A DNA stretch of 64,000 nucleotides from Polynucleobacter sp. UK-Mo-2m-Kol15 (GCF_018881505.1 NZ_JACVQC010000001.1:1905927-1969926), one strand, 5' to 3'; shown: positions 29,702 to 40,538, numbered from the stretch's first letter. A program made the numbers and translations. Notes: generated from the sequence alone by a model not told the origin.

Positions 29702-30748
29702 GTGTCGTTTCAAAGAGACCACCTATCTGGAAAAATACCTGTCACCATCATCACAGGCTTTCTGGGGAGTGGTAAAACTACACTAATTTCTAAATTACTC
29801 CTGCACCCTGATATGAACAGGGTTGCAGTAGTAATTAATGAAATTGGAGAAATTGGTATTGACAATGACTTGGTGACGATGTCATCCGAGAATATTTCTT
29901 TGTTGGCTAATGGCTGTATTTGCTGTTCGGTGAGAACGGATATGCAAGAGACATTGCGAGATCTGTTCGCCCGTCGTCATACCGGAGAAATCCCTGAGTT
30001 TGATCGAGTCATTATTGAAACCACTGGATTAGCCGACCCAGCCCCAGTAGTTCAAACGCTAGTAAGCGACACCATGCTAGAGGCTCAGTATCGACTTGAC
30101 GGATTAGTCACCCTGGTAGATGGCTTTAATGGCTTGTACCAAATTGAACATCAAGCGGAAGTTGTAAAACAACTTGCCATCGCTGACCTAGTACTCATTA
30201 GTAAATCTGACCTGATCACCTCTTCAGATCTTGATCTTCTCAAATCTCAAATTGCCGAAATCAACCCGAGCGCTAAAATCCTCTTGGTCATCAATGGTGA
30301 TTTAGATCCTTATAGCCTGATTAATTTAGGATTGTCCTCAGCTAGAGCAAGCGCTAAAACTCTGAGCTTTTTAGGTACGTTTCTCAATGATGAAAGCAAT
30401 GCGCCCCCAAAATATCTTGGCGATTTTTCTCAAAAACACAATCGGAACATCAAAACGCATTCACTGAGGTTTTTAGAACCCTTTACATGGGAAGCAGCAT
30501 CGTCTGCATTAGAGCTGCTAACCACACTAAGGGGAGCCGATCTCTTGAGGGTCAAGGGTATTCTGAATATCGAAGGAAACCCTGTGGTAATACAGGGCGT
30601 ACAGCATATATTTCACCCCCCTGTGAAGCTCGATGCCTGGCCAAGCGATGATCACACGTCTAGAGCAGTATTTATCACTAGCAATATTTCCGCAGAAACT
30701 ATTGAATCTCTATTTAAGGCTGTTGGCGCAATTACCAAGCTTGGCTAG
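29702..30748 (+). CDS. CobW/ZNG1 family metal-chaperone GTPase
   Basis: A 348-residue G3E GTPase of the CobW family, whose members load zinc or cobalt into client enzymes. Walker A is GFLGSGKTTLISKLL near residue 20, the metal-binding CxCC is NGCICCSVR near residue 70, the GTP specificity motif is SKSD, and the C-terminal CobW_C domain is seen around HSLRFLEPFTWEAAS. The start is GTG, eight bases after the propeller gene, so coexpression is very likely. No Zur box was recognised. Confidence 0.87.
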   Translation: MSFQRDHLSGKIPVTIITGFLGSGKTTLISKLLLHPDMNRVAVVINEIGEIGIDNDLVTMSSENISLLANGCICCSVRTDMQETLRDLFARRHTGEIPEFDRVIIETTGLADPAPVVQTLVSDTMLEAQYRLDGLVTLVDGFNGLYQIEHQAEVVKQLAIADLVLISKSDLITSSDLDLLKSQIAEINPSAKILLVINGDLDPYSLINLGLSSARASAKTLSFLGTFLNDESNAPPKYLGDFSQKHNRNIKTHSLRFLEPFTWEAASSALELLTTLRGADLLRVKGILNIEGNPVVIQGVQHIFHPPVKLDAWPSDDHTSRAVFITSNISAETIESLFKAVGAITKLG

Positions 30749-30811
30749 AGAAATTTCCATTGGAAACAATGGTTTGATTAGCCTGTAAATCAGAAAAAGA
30801 TAAGAAAAGAG

Positions 30812-30896
30812 TGGTGCCCCGGGGCGGACTTGAACCGCCACGCCTTGCGGCACCGGATTTTGAGTCCGGCACGTCTACCAATTCCATCACCGGGGC
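30812..30896 (-). tRNA. tRNA-Leu (anticodon CAA)
   Basis: An 85-base gene with encoded CCA. Acceptor arms GCCCCGG/CCGGGGC, anticodon stem CCGGA/TCCGG with loop CTCAAAA (anticodon CAA at 30862-30860), a long variable arm TGCCGCAAGGCG as expected for Leu, and T-loop GTTCAAGTC. It lies antisense between the CobW and yebC genes. Confidence 0.96.
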
Positions 30897-31037
30897 AGGT
30901 GTTTGCAGTGGAAAAACTGCATTGAAGCGAACTAAGAGGTCAGAGTGTAACAAAAAAGTTGCTAGAGCCCCATTCTTGAGCTCAGAAGCCCTTAAAATGA
31001 GGTCTTGAAGCCAAATTAATCAAAAGGACTTACCCGT

Positions 31038-31757
31038 ATGGCCGGCCATTCGAAATGGGCTAATATTCAGCACCGCAAAGGACGTCAAGACGAAAAGCGC
31101 GGCAAGATTTGGACCAAACTCATCAAAGAAATCACGGTTGCAGCTAAATTAGGTGGAGGCGATATTGCTACAAATCCCCGTTTGCGCCTAGCAATCGATA
31201 AGGCTAAAGATGCCAATATGCCCAATGACAACGTGCAGCGGGCAATTCAGCGCGGTACCGGCTCTCTAGAGGGAGTTAACTATGAAGAAATTCGCTATGA
31301 AGGCTATGGCCTCAATGGAGCTGCCATCATCGTCGATTGCCTGACGGATAACCGCACTCGTACTGTTGCCGAGGTCCGTCATGCTTTTGCAAAAAATGGT
31401 GGCAATATGGGCGCTGAAGGCTCAGTTGCTTTTATGTTCAAGCACTGCGGTCAGATGCTATTTGCTCCTAGTACTAATGAAGATCAGCTCATGGAGATTG
31501 CATTAGATGCGGGTGCAGAGGATGTCATCACCCACGAAGATGGTTCATTTGAAGTTCTCACTCCAGTCCCTGATTTTTCTAAGGTGCAAGATGCCCTGGC
31601 TAACGCAGGCTTAAAAGCAGAGTTAGCTACAGTAACGATGCGCCCAGAAACGGAAACCGACTTCGAAGGCGAACAAGCTGAGAGCATGCAAAAACTATTA
31701 GATGCGCTTGAGAACTTAGATGACGTTCAAGAAGTATTCACAAACGCCTCCTTGTAA
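31038..31757 (+). CDS. yebC: YebC/PmpR family regulatory protein
   Basis: A 239-residue protein of the YebC/TACO1 family. It opens [22 protein letters not shown], followed by [14 protein letters not shown] and [21 protein letters not shown]. Family members act as translation factors for difficult peptide stretches or as local transcription regulators. AAGGA lies 9 bases upstream. It begins a run of plus-strand housekeeping genes. Confidence 0.95.
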   Translation: MAGHSKWANIQHRKGRQDEKRGKIWTKLIKEITVAAKLGGGDIATNPRLRLAIDKAKDANMPNDNVQRAIQRGTGSLEGVNYEEIRYEGYGLNGAAIIVDCLTDNRTRTVAEVRHAFAKNGGNMGAEGSVAFMFKHCGQMLFAPSTNEDQLMEIALDAGAEDVITHEDGSFEVLTPVPDFSKVQDALANAGLKAELATVTMRPETETDFEGEQAESMQKLLDALENLDDVQEVFTNASL

Positions 31758-31789
31758 TCACCCTTCATCAATAAACCTTTTAGCTCTTT

Positions 31790-33067
31790 ATGAAAATTCT
31801 CCTAATTGGATCCGGCGGTCGCGAACATGCATTGGCCTGGAAGCTAGCCCAATCCCCACAAGTACAAACCGTATATGTAGCGCCAGGTAACGGCGGTACA
31901 GCAACAGCCAAGCAGGCCGCCGCTGGGATTGAAAACTTACCGATCTCAGATCTTCAAGAGTTAGCAGACTTCGCCAAGCGAGAAAAGATTCATCTCACGG
32001 TTGTTGGTCCAGAAGCACCCTTAGCCGCGGGTATAGTCGATCTATTCCGCAACAATGGTTTGCGTATTTTTGGGCCAACTCAACTCGCAGCCCAATTAGA
32101 GTCCTCAAAAGATTTCTCTAAAGCATTTATGAAGCGCCATGGCATTCCAACAGCGGAATATCAAACCTTTTCAAATATATTGGAGGCACATGCTTATATT
32201 GATACTAAAGGTGCACCGATTGTTATCAAGGCAGATGGACTTGCTGCAGGTAAAGGCGTGGTTGTAGCAATGGATCTGACAGAGGCGCATGCGGCTGTCG
32301 ATATGATGCTCGCTGATAACAAGCTGGGTAATGCTGGTGCACGTGTAGTAATTGAAGAATTTCTAAGCGGTGAAGAAGCTAGCTTTATTGTGCTCGTTGA
32401 TGGTAAGAACGTTTTAGCCTTGGCCACTAGCCAAGATCACAAACGTTTACTCGATGCTGATCAAGGTCCCAATACGGGCGGTATGGGCGCCTACTCACCC
32501 GCCCCGGTCGTGACCCCAGAAATTCATGCACGGGCTTTACGCGAGGTCATCATGCCTACCGTCAAAGGTATGGAGTCGGATGGCATTCCTTACACTGGCT
32601 TTCTCTATGCAGGTCTCATGATTTCTCCTGACGGCAAAATTAAGACTTTGGAGTTTAACTGCCGCATGGGTGACCCAGAAACCCAGCCGATCATGGCGCG
32701 CCTGCGGAGCGATTTAGTCAACGCATTAGATCATGCAGTTGATGGCACCCTAAATGAGGTAGATTTGGAATGGGATCGTCGTACTGCCTTAGGTGTAGTG
32801 CTTGCAGCCCATAACTACCCTGATACCCCACGCAGTGGCGACCTCATTACCGGCATACCTACTGATACTGAAGATCAATTAACTTTTCATGCTGGTACGA
32901 AGTTACAAGATGGAAAGCTGCTCACCTCAGGCGGGCGAGTGATGTGCGTAGTGGGTCTATCGGATACCGTTCGTGGCGCACAACAAAAAGCATACGAAGC
33001 GATATCTCAGATCCAGTTTGATGGCATGCAATATCGCAAAGATATTGGCTATCGTGCAGTGAAGTAA
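31790..33067 (+). CDS. purD: Phosphoribosylamine--glycine ligase
   Basis: ATP-grasp enzyme of purine synthesis making glycinamide ribonucleotide. The 425 residues are typical. Seen: [20 protein letters not shown] at the start, [18 protein letters not shown] (ATP-grasp loop), [18 protein letters not shown], and [15 protein letters not shown] with the metal ligands. The C-terminal domain ends in [10 protein letters not shown]. Confidence 0.97.
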   Translation: MKILLIGSGGREHALAWKLAQSPQVQTVYVAPGNGGTATAKQAAAGIENLPISDLQELADFAKREKIHLTVVGPEAPLAAGIVDLFRNNGLRIFGPTQLAAQLESSKDFSKAFMKRHGIPTAEYQTFSNILEAHAYIDTKGAPIVIKADGLAAGKGVVVAMDLTEAHAAVDMMLADNKLGNAGARVVIEEFLSGEEASFIVLVDGKNVLALATSQDHKRLLDADQGPNTGGMGAYSPAPVVTPEIHARALREVIMPTVKGMESDGIPYTGFLYAGLMISPDGKIKTLEFNCRMGDPETQPIMARLRSDLVNALDHAVDGTLNEVDLEWDRRTALGVVLAAHNYPDTPRSGDLITGIPTDTEDQLTFHAGTKLQDGKLLTSGGRVMCVVGLSDTVRGAQQKAYEAISQIQFDGMQYRKDIGYRAVK

Positions 33068-33108
33068 CCAAACCAATTTATATCACCCAATACGAAGAGC
33101 ATTTCACC

Positions 33109-34044
33109 TTGTCAACATCTCAACACACACAAATTAATATTGCGGACTTAAAAGATTACTTTTTAGGGCTACAAGATCGCATTACTACAGCCATGAGTGC
33201 AATTGATGGCAAAGCCTTTATTGCTGATGAATGGCATAAGCCTGAAGACAGCAAACTCAAAGGCTATGGGCGCACCTGCACTTTGGATGGGGGCAATATA
33301 TTAGAAAAAGGTGGGGTAGGATTCTCACACGTTCGTGGCGATCAAATGCCTCCTTCCGCATCACACCATCGTCCAGAAGTTGCAGGACGTAGCTTTGAGG
33401 CCATGGGGGTATCTTTGGTCTTTCATCCAAACAACCCTAAAGCGCCAACTACCCATATGAATGTGCGCTGCTTTATTGCACAAGCTCCCGGTCAAGAGCC
33501 AGTTTGGTGGTTTGGAGGGGGGTTTGACCTCACCCCTTATTACGGTGTTGATGAAGATTGCAAACACTTTCATCAAACCGCTAAGGATGCTTTGGATCCA
33601 TTTGGTAAGGAGCTCTATCCTCGCTTTAAAAAATGGTGTGATGAGTATTTTTATTTAAAACATCGCGAAGAGCCCCGCGGCATTGGCGGCGTCTTTTTTG
33701 ATGACTTTAATGAGCTTGGTTTTGAGAAAAGCTTTGCGATGACGCGCGCTGTTGGCGATGCCTTTATTGATGCGTATCTGCCGATTGTCGAGCGTCGCTA
33801 CAAAGATAGCTTCACACCTGAAGAAAAAGCGTTTCAAGAATACCGTCGCGGTCGTTACGTGGAATACAACTTAATATTTGACCGTGGCACTATTTTTGGC
33901 CTGCACTCTGGTGGACGGACAGAATCTATCCTCATGTCTATGCCGCCGGTAGTGCAGTGGTGGTACAACTGGCAGCCGAAACCAGGAACACCCGAAGCCA
34001 AGCTTTACGACTATTACCTTAAACCGCGCGACTGGCTCGCCTAA
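33109..34044 (+). CDS. hemF: Oxygen-dependent coproporphyrinogen III oxidase
   Basis: Oxidative decarboxylation step of haem synthesis in air. The 311 residues include [10 protein letters not shown] near residue 140, [35 protein letters not shown] and the signature [20 protein letters not shown]. The start is TTG with GAAGAG about 9 bases upstream. The presence of the oxygen-dependent enzyme fits an aerobic organism. Confidence 0.96.
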   Translation: MSTSQHTQINIADLKDYFLGLQDRITTAMSAIDGKAFIADEWHKPEDSKLKGYGRTCTLDGGNILEKGGVGFSHVRGDQMPPSASHHRPEVAGRSFEAMGVSLVFHPNNPKAPTTHMNVRCFIAQAPGQEPVWWFGGGFDLTPYYGVDEDCKHFHQTAKDALDPFGKELYPRFKKWCDEYFYLKHREEPRGIGGVFFDDFNELGFEKSFAMTRAVGDAFIDAYLPIVERRYKDSFTPEEKAFQEYRRGRYVEYNLIFDRGTIFGLHSGGRTESILMSMPPVVQWWYNWQPKPGTPEAKLYDYYLKPRDWLA

Positions 34045-34045
34045 C

Positions 34046-34750
34046 TTGATCTTAGCGCATTTGAATACCCCAAAAAAAATTGGCATTCTGGGTGGTACAT
34101 TTGACCCGCCACATCTTGGCCATCTCAAACTAGCTACACATTTTGCAAAGGCATTACATCTCGATACCTTGCTTCTCATCCCAAGTGGTGAACCTTGGCA
34201 AAAAGACACTGGCATCACTCCTGCAAAAATCCGCCTACAACTCATAGAGGCGGCTGCTGTTGATCTAGCGAGAGCATTTCTGTATTTAAAAATCCCAACT
34301 CAAATTGGGGTAGATCGCATCGAAATTGATAGGGCAGGACCAAGCTACGCTATCGACACCGTCAAAGCACTCAGAGCAAGATTTGGGGCTGGGGTCAACT
34401 TAACTTGGTTAATGGGGGCTGACTCACTTGCAAATCTGCACTCTTGGAACTTATGGGACCAATTGCTTGGTTTTGTAAATTTTGCTGTGGCCAGTAGACC
34501 TCAGCATGCACTGTCTTCGCATATAAGCCCTGAAATTACGAACTTATTGGAAGAACATCAGTGTATTGATACAGATACCCTTGAAAATAGCCTATTTGGC
34601 CGCATCTACCTTGATAACAGTCTTTCAGTAGACCTATCGTCCACCGAGCTTCGAAATCAGCTCAAAAGTGCCTCTCGTAGCGATATCGCCTCAGAGCACA
34701 TTCCGTCTCATGCTTTAGAAATCATCACAAATCTGGGTCTGTATAAATAA
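34046..34750 (+). CDS. nadD: Nicotinate-nucleotide adenylyltransferase
   Basis: Makes deamido-NAD from nicotinate mononucleotide and ATP. The nucleotidyl transferase motif GILGGTFDPPHLGHL lies near residue 12; LTWLMGADSLANLHSWN and LSSTELRNQL complete the active site. Starts are TTG at 34046 or TTG at 34061; the gene begins one base after hemF. The 234-residue length is usual. Confidence 0.94.
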   Translation: MILAHLNTPKKIGILGGTFDPPHLGHLKLATHFAKALHLDTLLLIPSGEPWQKDTGITPAKIRLQLIEAAAVDLARAFLYLKIPTQIGVDRIEIDRAGPSYAIDTVKALRARFGAGVNLTWLMGADSLANLHSWNLWDQLLGFVNFAVASRPQHALSSHISPEITNLLEEHQCIDTDTLENSLFGRIYLDNSLSVDLSSTELRNQLKSASRSDIASEHIPSHALEIITNLGLYK

Positions 34751-34806
34751 TCAGGCTAAGATCATCCTTATATACAAAATATCGTAGAAAAAATATTAAA
34801 GAAACT

Positions 34807-35196
34807 ATGGACTTAACAAAATTACAACGTGTCGTGATCGATGCTCTAGAAGACGTCAAGGCGCAAGATATTCGTGTTTATGACACTACTAAACTCAGTG
34901 AACTGTTTGATCGAGTCATCATTGCAACGGGTACCTCTAATCGCCAGACTAGATCTTTGGCTATGTCGGTTAAAGAGGCGGTCAATGCAAAAGGTGGCGA
35001 AGTTATCTCTGTAGAAGGTCTAGAGACAGGTGAATGGGTGCTCGTTGATTGTGGAGATATCGTCGTTCATATTCTGCAACCTGCACTGCGTGCTTACTAC
35101 CAGCTTGAAGGTATGTGGGGGGCTAAACCTGTACGCGTCAAATTGGCTGCCGATAGAGGGCTTGTGAAGGCAAGCGAGACCGACGACGAAGATTAA
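34807..35196 (+). CDS. rsfS: Ribosome silencing factor RsfS
   Basis: Binds uL14 and keeps ribosomal subunits apart when nutrients are short. The 129 residues contain [22 protein letters not shown] and [20 protein letters not shown], both family signatures. It follows nadD, the common nadD-rsfS-rlmH order. Confidence 0.95.
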   Translation: MDLTKLQRVVIDALEDVKAQDIRVYDTTKLSELFDRVIIATGTSNRQTRSLAMSVKEAVNAKGGEVISVEGLETGEWVLVDCGDIVVHILQPALRAYYQLEGMWGAKPVRVKLAADRGLVKASETDDED

Positions 35197-35206
35197 TGTT
35201 TTAACA

Positions 35207-35650
35207 ATGCGCTTAACGATTGTTTCTGTTGGTCACAAAATGCCGGAATGGGTTGCAACTGCAACCCATGATTACATTAAGCGCATGCCCGCTGATTGCA
35301 GTATTGAAATCAAGGAGATTAAACCTGATCTCAGCCCAGCCAAAGAAGCCGTCAAAATTACAGCAGCCATTCCTAAGGGCTCTCGTATCATCGCTCTTGA
35401 TGAGCGCGGCAAAGATCAAACCACGCAAAATTTAGCAACTCAATTAGCAGGCTGGCGACAAGAAGGTTTTGACATCACCTTTTTAATTGGTGGTGCTGAT
35501 GGACTAGACCCCAGCCTCAAAGAAAAGGCCCAAGCGATGTGGCGCCTCTCAAGCTTGACGCTACCCCATGCAATGGCAAGAGTCTTGCTAGTCGAGCAAC
35601 TCTATCGAGCCTGGACCATCCTGCAAGGCCACCCCTATCACCGCGAGTAA
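35207..35650 (+). CDS. rlmH: 23S rRNA pseudouridine-1915 N3-methyltransferase
   Basis: SPOUT methyltransferase of 147 residues. The C-terminal knot shows [25 protein letters not shown] and [21 protein letters not shown]. It lies 10 bases after rsfS and slightly shorter than the 155-residue E. coli protein. Confidence 0.95.
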   Translation: MRLTIVSVGHKMPEWVATATHDYIKRMPADCSIEIKEIKPDLSPAKEAVKITAAIPKGSRIIALDERGKDQTTQNLATQLAGWRQEGFDITFLIGGADGLDPSLKEKAQAMWRLSSLTLPHAMARVLLVEQLYRAWTILQGHPYHRE

Positions 35651-35657
35651 GTTATTG

Positions 35658-36281
35658 ATGTTTTCCTATATTTATCTTGCATCACAAAGCCCTAGACGCC
35701 AAGAGTTACTCAAGCAAATTGGCATCCCATTTGAAATGTTGACTGCTGCCCCGGGCGAAGATACAGAGTCTCTTGAGATCGCCCTGCCCCATGAAAAGGC
35801 TCGTGACTATGTTGAGCGAGTCACATTTGCTAAAAGTTCTGTGGCATTAGCGAGGTGGCAAAACAGCGGCAAACCTTGGGCGCCAATCTTATGCGCTGAC
35901 ACTACCGTCAGCTTACCCGGCAACCCCGCCGGCGAAATCCTCGGAAAACCTAAGGATGCTGCTGATGCTGCACGTATTCTGCAAATGCTCAGCGGTAAAG
36001 TGCATGAAGTATTGAGCGCAGTTGTACTGGTAATCGACCCTAAAACTAGCCCCCTTTGCTTGGTTCAAGTTTCTGAGGTGGAGTTTGCCCACCTTACCGA
36101 AGTACAAATCACCAACTACATTCAGAGTGGCGAACCCTTTGGTAAGGCTGGGGCGTATGGCATTCAAGGTCTTGGCGGGGCTTTTATTCCCTCAATTAAA
36201 GGCAGCTATAGCGGTATCATGGGATTACCTATTTTCGAAGTTAATCAATTATTGGATTTCGCTAAAGTTGCCCGCATATGA
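35658..36281 (+). CDS. maf: Maf-like nucleotide pyrophosphatase
   Basis: Hydrolyses non-canonical or dTTP/UTP-type nucleotides. The 207 residues open FSYIYLASQSPRRQELLKQIG, then ILCADTTVSLPG and GEPFGKAGAYGIQGLGG carry the active-site residues. The ATG at 35658 is chosen over the TTG one codon earlier. The stop overlaps the rng start by four bases. Confidence 0.93.
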   Translation: MFSYIYLASQSPRRQELLKQIGIPFEMLTAAPGEDTESLEIALPHEKARDYVERVTFAKSSVALARWQNSGKPWAPILCADTTVSLPGNPAGEILGKPKDAADAARILQMLSGKVHEVLSAVVLVIDPKTSPLCLVQVSEVEFAHLTEVQITNYIQSGEPFGKAGAYGIQGLGGAFIPSIKGSYSGIMGLPIFEVNQLLDFAKVARI

Positions 36282-37741
36282 ATGAAGAAATTCTGATCAA
36301 TATCACCCCCCAAGAAACACGGGTAGCATTAATTCAGCAAGGCGCCGTTCAAGAACTTCAAATTGAGCGCACGCGTCAACGCGGCATTGTTGGCAATATC
36401 TATTTGGCTAAAGTAGTACGAGTATTGCCTGGCATGCAATCTGCTTTTATTGAGATTGGTTTAGAGCGCACTGCATTTATGCACGTTGCCGATATCACTC
36501 AAAATAACCCTCAAGCACAAATCGAAAAATTACTCTTCGAGGGGCAAAATGTTTTAGTGCAAGTTCTCAAGGACCCTCTAGGAACAAAAGGTGCGCGCCT
36601 CACCACGCAATTAAGTATTGCCGGCCGTAATTTGGTTTACCTCCCGCCAGCTGGAACAGATGCGGCCACAGAAAAGTATATTGGTGTATCTCAACGCATT
36701 GACCAGCCCGAAGAACGAGAAGCCATCAAGGCTCGCCTTGCAGGACTCATGCCTGCCAATGAAAAAGGCGGAATTATTGTGCGCACTAGCGCACAAGATG
36801 CCAGCGATACGGAGCTTGAGTACGACATGCATTACTTGCGTACTACCTGGGAAAAAATCCGGGAGGCCGTGAATCATCAGGCTGCACCTAGCCTACTCTA
36901 TCAGGATCTCAGTCTGGCCGAGCGCGTATTGCGTGATGTTGCTGGGGAGGAGACAACGCAAATTCGAGTGGATTCTGCAGAAAACTTTGAAAAGCTAAAA
37001 GGATTTGCTGCGCTATATATGCCAAATCTGATAGACAAACTCACTCTTCATCGCGGCGAGCGTGCCCTATTTGATTTATTTGATGTCGACGCTGAGATCA
37101 ACAAAGCGCTTGGTAGAAGAGTGGATCTCAAATCGGGTGGCTATCTCATGATTGATCAAACCGAGTCCATGACCACGATTGATGTCAATACCGGAAGTTA
37201 TGTGGGTGCACGCAATCTGGATGACACCGTATTTAAAACGAATCTTGAAGCAGCTCAAGCTATTGCTCGACAACTGCGCTTACGTAATCTTGGTGGTATC
37301 ATCATCATCGACTTTATTGACATGTTGAGCAAAGATCATCAAGAGTCGGTTTTACATGAACTCAATCGTAATTTAGATCGTGATCATGCGCGAACCTCAG
37401 TAAGCGACTTTTCCTCGCTCGGTTTGGTGGAGATGACGCGCAAGCGTACTCGAGAATCACTCGCTCATATTACTTGTGAGCCATGTGCCACTTGCCAGGG
37501 CAAGGGCGAGGTTAAAACTGCACAAACTATTTGTTACGAGATTTTGCGGGAGATTGTGCGCGAGCATCGCCAATTTAATCCACGGGAATTTAGGATCGTA
37601 GCTGCCCCTGATGTGATTGATCTTTTTCTAGAGGAAGAAAACCAGTTTTTAGCACAACTCGGTGATTTCATTAGTAAACCGATCAAGCTGCAGGCCGAAG
37701 GAAGCTTCCGCCAAGAGCAGTACGATATCGTTCTCAGTTAA
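36278..37741 (+). CDS. rng: Ribonuclease G
   Basis: Endoribonuclease of the RNase E/G family, 487 residues, for 16S rRNA 5' maturation and mRNA decay. An S1 domain is near the N-terminus (RGIVGNIYLAKVVRVLPGMQ), followed by a 5'-sensor and DNase I-like domain with IIIIDFIDM and TTIDVNTGSYVGARN holding the catalytic Asp residues. The Zn-link is seen as CEPCATCQG near residue 405. There is no long RNase E-type tail. Confidence 0.95.
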   Translation: MNEEILINITPQETRVALIQQGAVQELQIERTRQRGIVGNIYLAKVVRVLPGMQSAFIEIGLERTAFMHVADITQNNPQAQIEKLLFEGQNVLVQVLKDPLGTKGARLTTQLSIAGRNLVYLPPAGTDAATEKYIGVSQRIDQPEEREAIKARLAGLMPANEKGGIIVRTSAQDASDTELEYDMHYLRTTWEKIREAVNHQAAPSLLYQDLSLAERVLRDVAGEETTQIRVDSAENFEKLKGFAALYMPNLIDKLTLHRGERALFDLFDVDAEINKALGRRVDLKSGGYLMIDQTESMTTIDVNTGSYVGARNLDDTVFKTNLEAAQAIARQLRLRNLGGIIIIDFIDMLSKDHQESVLHELNRNLDRDHARTSVSDFSSLGLVEMTRKRTRESLAHITCEPCATCQGKGEVKTAQTICYEILREIVREHRQFNPREFRIVAAPDVIDLFLEEENQFLAQLGDFISKPIKLQAEGSFRQEQYDIVLS

Positions 37742-37759
37742 TTATTTTACGAGGCTCTT

Positions 37760-38764
37760 TTGAATATATTACTGACGGGCGGCATGGGTTATATAGGCAG
37801 TCATACCGCCGCCCTTTTAGCGAGCGCTGGCCATCGAGTGCATATTTATGACAACCTCTGCAATAGCAATATTGGGACCCTAGATCGCATTCAGAAAATT
37901 GCCTCACAAGTGATTGGATTTACAGAGGGAGATGTTCGGGATACCGAAAAACTCACCAAAGTACTGCGCGACGAAAAAATTGATGCGGTCATTCACCTTT
38001 CTGGATTAAAGGCCGTAGGCGAGTCATCTCAAAAGCCAATTGAGTACTATGCAAATAATGTGCAAGGTAGCATTAGCCTCATACAGGCGATGCAGGCAGT
38101 CGGTATTAACACCTTGGTATTTAGCAGTAGCGCTACTGTTTATGGTGACCCAGTTTATCTACCCTACGATGAAGACCATCCAACTAACCCAACCAATCCC
38201 TATGGTCGCAATAAACTCCAAGTAGAAGAAATTCTGAGAGATCTTAGTGCAAGTGATAGTTCCTGGAGAATTGGCTGCCTGAGATATTTCAATCCAGTCG
38301 GCGCCCACGAGACTGGACTGATAGGAGAGGATCCCAATGGTATTCCAAATAATTTGATGCCAGTCATTGGACAGGTTGTTAATGGCAAACTTCCATTACT
38401 CAATATCTTTGGGGATGATTATGAAACCCATGATGGCACAGGCAAGCGCGACTATATTCATGTGATGGATCTTGCAGAAGGCCATTTAGCAACACTAATC
38501 TGGCTGCAAAGTAATCTCGGCTGTCATACTTTCAACTTGGGTACCGGGTCTAGTTACAGCGTACTAGACCTACTAAATCGCTTTGAGGAAGCCAGTGGTC
38601 AGAAAATCCCACGCCAGGTGGTTGAGCGTCGGCCAGGCGATCTTCCCGAGTACTATGCCAAGGCCGATAAAGCCGAGAAAGTGCTTGGATGGAAAACCAA
38701 AAAAACGTTATCGGATATCTGCAATAGCTCTTGGCTTTGGATCAAAAACTCCAAGAAGAGTTAA
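37760..38764 (+). CDS. galE: UDP-glucose 4-epimerase
   Basis: Interconverts UDP-glucose and UDP-galactose for surface sugars. A 334-residue short-chain dehydrogenase-type enzyme. GGMGYIGSHTAALL binds NAD, the catalytic Ser is in FSSSATVYGDP, and YxxxK appears as NPYGRNKLQVEE. GTGKRDYIHVMDLAEGH is a GalE hallmark. The start is TTG with GAGG upstream. Its 3' end faces the msbA-like gene. Confidence 0.93.
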   Translation: MNILLTGGMGYIGSHTAALLASAGHRVHIYDNLCNSNIGTLDRIQKIASQVIGFTEGDVRDTEKLTKVLRDEKIDAVIHLSGLKAVGESSQKPIEYYANNVQGSISLIQAMQAVGINTLVFSSSATVYGDPVYLPYDEDHPTNPTNPYGRNKLQVEEILRDLSASDSSWRIGCLRYFNPVGAHETGLIGEDPNGIPNNLMPVIGQVVNGKLPLLNIFGDDYETHDGTGKRDYIHVMDLAEGHLATLIWLQSNLGCHTFNLGTGSSYSVLDLLNRFEEASGQKIPRQVVERRPGDLPEYYAKADKAEKVLGWKTKKTLSDICNSSWLWIKNSKKS

Positions 38765-38774
38765 GTCTCAGAGA

Positions 38775-40538
38775 TTAAGCATTGGAGAACTGGATACGAT
38801 GCAAGTTGGCATATAAGCCATCTTTAGCAATTAACTCCTCGTGCGAGCCATTCTCAATGATATGACCATGCTCTAGCACGACAATCCGATCTGCATGCTC
38901 AATAGTTGATAAGCGATGTGCGATTACCAAAGTAGTTCTGCCTGCCATTAAATGCTCTAGAGCATCTTGAACCTGACGCTCTGATTCAGAATCCAATGCT
39001 GAAGTGGCCTCATCTAAGATAAGAATAGGTGCATCCTTGTAAATCGCCCGCGCAATCGCTAAACGCTGACGCTGACCGCCAGATAAACGATTACCGTTAT
39101 CGCCAATTTGCGTATCAATTCCCTCAGGCATCTCTCTCATCAGTGCGGCTAAATTAGCAGCCTCGAGAGCCTCCATCACACGCCCACGGTCAATACCCTC
39201 GAGACCTACAGCACCATAGGCTACGTTTGCAGCAATACTGTCATTAAATAAAATGACATCCTGACTCACAAAAGCAATTTGTTTACGCACATCGGCTAGA
39301 ACAATATTCTCAAGCGGAATATCGTCTAAGAAAATTTGCCCGCTAGTGGGTTTGAAGAAGCGAGGCAATAAATTTACTAAGGTAGATTTTCCTCCGCCAG
39401 ATGGGCCAACAAAGGCAACCACTTCGCCAGGCTTAATATTCAAATTGACGCCGGTGAGGGCATCCTTGCGTCCAGCCTCTTGTTGGTAAGAAAACCCAAC
39501 GTCTTCAAATCGAATCCCACCTCGAGTTTTGTCAAGAGTCGTCATATTCTCTTTGCGGGATTCATCCTCCTCAAAGGGTTGATCCATGAGCGAGAAAATC
39601 ATTTCAGCAGCAGTTAAGCCACGCTGCAAGGGTTGATTGATATCAGCGAGGTGCTTAATCGGCGAAATCACTAACATCATGGCGGTAATAAAGGCAGCGA
39701 AACCTCCGACAGTAGTACCCTCGGAAGCTGATTGCATCAGGGCAATCACTAGCACGATCGACAGGGCCATAGAGGCAACCAATTGAGTGATTGGTTGATT
39801 CAAGCCACCCGCTACCGCAGACTTCATGGCAAATTGACGCAATCGTTCCGCCTTCTGCATGAAGCGTCGCATCTCGTATTCTTCGGCGCCATGTACTTTC
39901 ACAATCTTATATCCAGCTGCAGACTCTTCAACGATATAAGCCAACTCGCTAGTTAGGGTCTGCTGCTCACGATTTAAAGATCGCAGACGCTTATTAATTT
40001 TGCCCATGATGAAAGCAATGATGGGGAAAATAATCAGGACAACTAAAGTCAGTTGCCAATTTAAATAAATGAGATACCCAATTAAGCCGACCACAGTGAG
40101 GGAATCCCGCACCAAACTAATCAACATTCCTCCCATAATAGAAAGAACGTTATTCACCTCAAACACAACCGCATTAATTAAATTTGATGCAGAATTCTTT
40201 TGAAAAAAAGTAGTAGATGCATTTAATAAGGTTTGGAACATCTGTTCACGTAATTTAAGCAAGACGGAGTTAATTACGCGAGTTAGCAAATAATTTGATA
40301 GAAATTGGGCCAAACTGCGAACCAAAGCTAAACCCACTAAGAAAACAGGAACCTGCCAAAGTTTGTCATCCATCTGCCCAGTAAAGCCTCGATCCAGCAA
40401 AGGCTTCATCAGGGCGGGTATCGAGGTTTCAGCTCCTGCCACCAAGGCCATGGCCAATAAAGACCCAATAATCAGGCGAATATGGGGCTTGAGGTACTGA
40501 ATTAAGCGATTTAAGGAGGTACGGTCTTGAGCATTCAT
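38775..40538 (-). CDS. msbA: MsbA-like lipid A flippase / ABC exporter
   Basis: Half-transporter of 587 residues that probably flips lipid A-core across the inner membrane. The N-terminal six-helix domain runs to about residue 320; the ATPase has Walker A GPSGGGKSTLVNLL, signature LSGGQRQRLAIARA and Walker B ILILDEATSALDSES. The chosen ATG (40538) opens MNAQDRTSLNRLIQYLKPH; upstream in-frame codons run antisense through the divergent glycosyltransferase and are not conserved. No Shine-Dalgarno is present. LPS glycosyltransferases lie divergently upstream, which supports the lipid A role. Confidence 0.9.
   Translation of the reverse strand: MNAQDRTSLNRLIQYLKPHIRLIIGSLLAMALVAGAETSIPALMKPLLDRGFTGQMDDKLWQVPVFLVGLALVRSLAQFLSNYLLTRVINSVLLKLREQMFQTLLNASTTFFQKNSASNLINAVVFEVNNVLSIMGGMLISLVRDSLTVVGLIGYLIYLNWQLTLVVLIIFPIIAFIMGKINKRLRSLNREQQTLTSELAYIVEESAAGYKIVKVHGAEEYEMRRFMQKAERLRQFAMKSAVAGGLNQPITQLVASMALSIVLVIALMQSASEGTTVGGFAAFITAMMLVISPIKHLADINQPLQRGLTAAEMIFSLMDQPFEEDESRKENMTTLDKTRGGIRFEDVGFSYQQEAGRKDALTGVNLNIKPGEVVAFVGPSGGGKSTLVNLLPRFFKPTSGQIFLDDIPLENIVLADVRKQIAFVSQDVILFNDSIAANVAYGAVGLEGIDRGRVMEALEAANLAALMREMPEGIDTQIGDNGNRLSGGQRQRLAIARAIYKDAPILILDEATSALDSESERQVQDALEHLMAGRTTLVIAHRLSTIEHADRIVVLEHGHIIENGSHEELIAKDGLYANLHRIQFSNA

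Noticed and set aside
30732..31008. Short open frames on both strands around 30.7-31.0 kb
   Set aside because: They are translations across the tRNA-Leu gene and have no other support.
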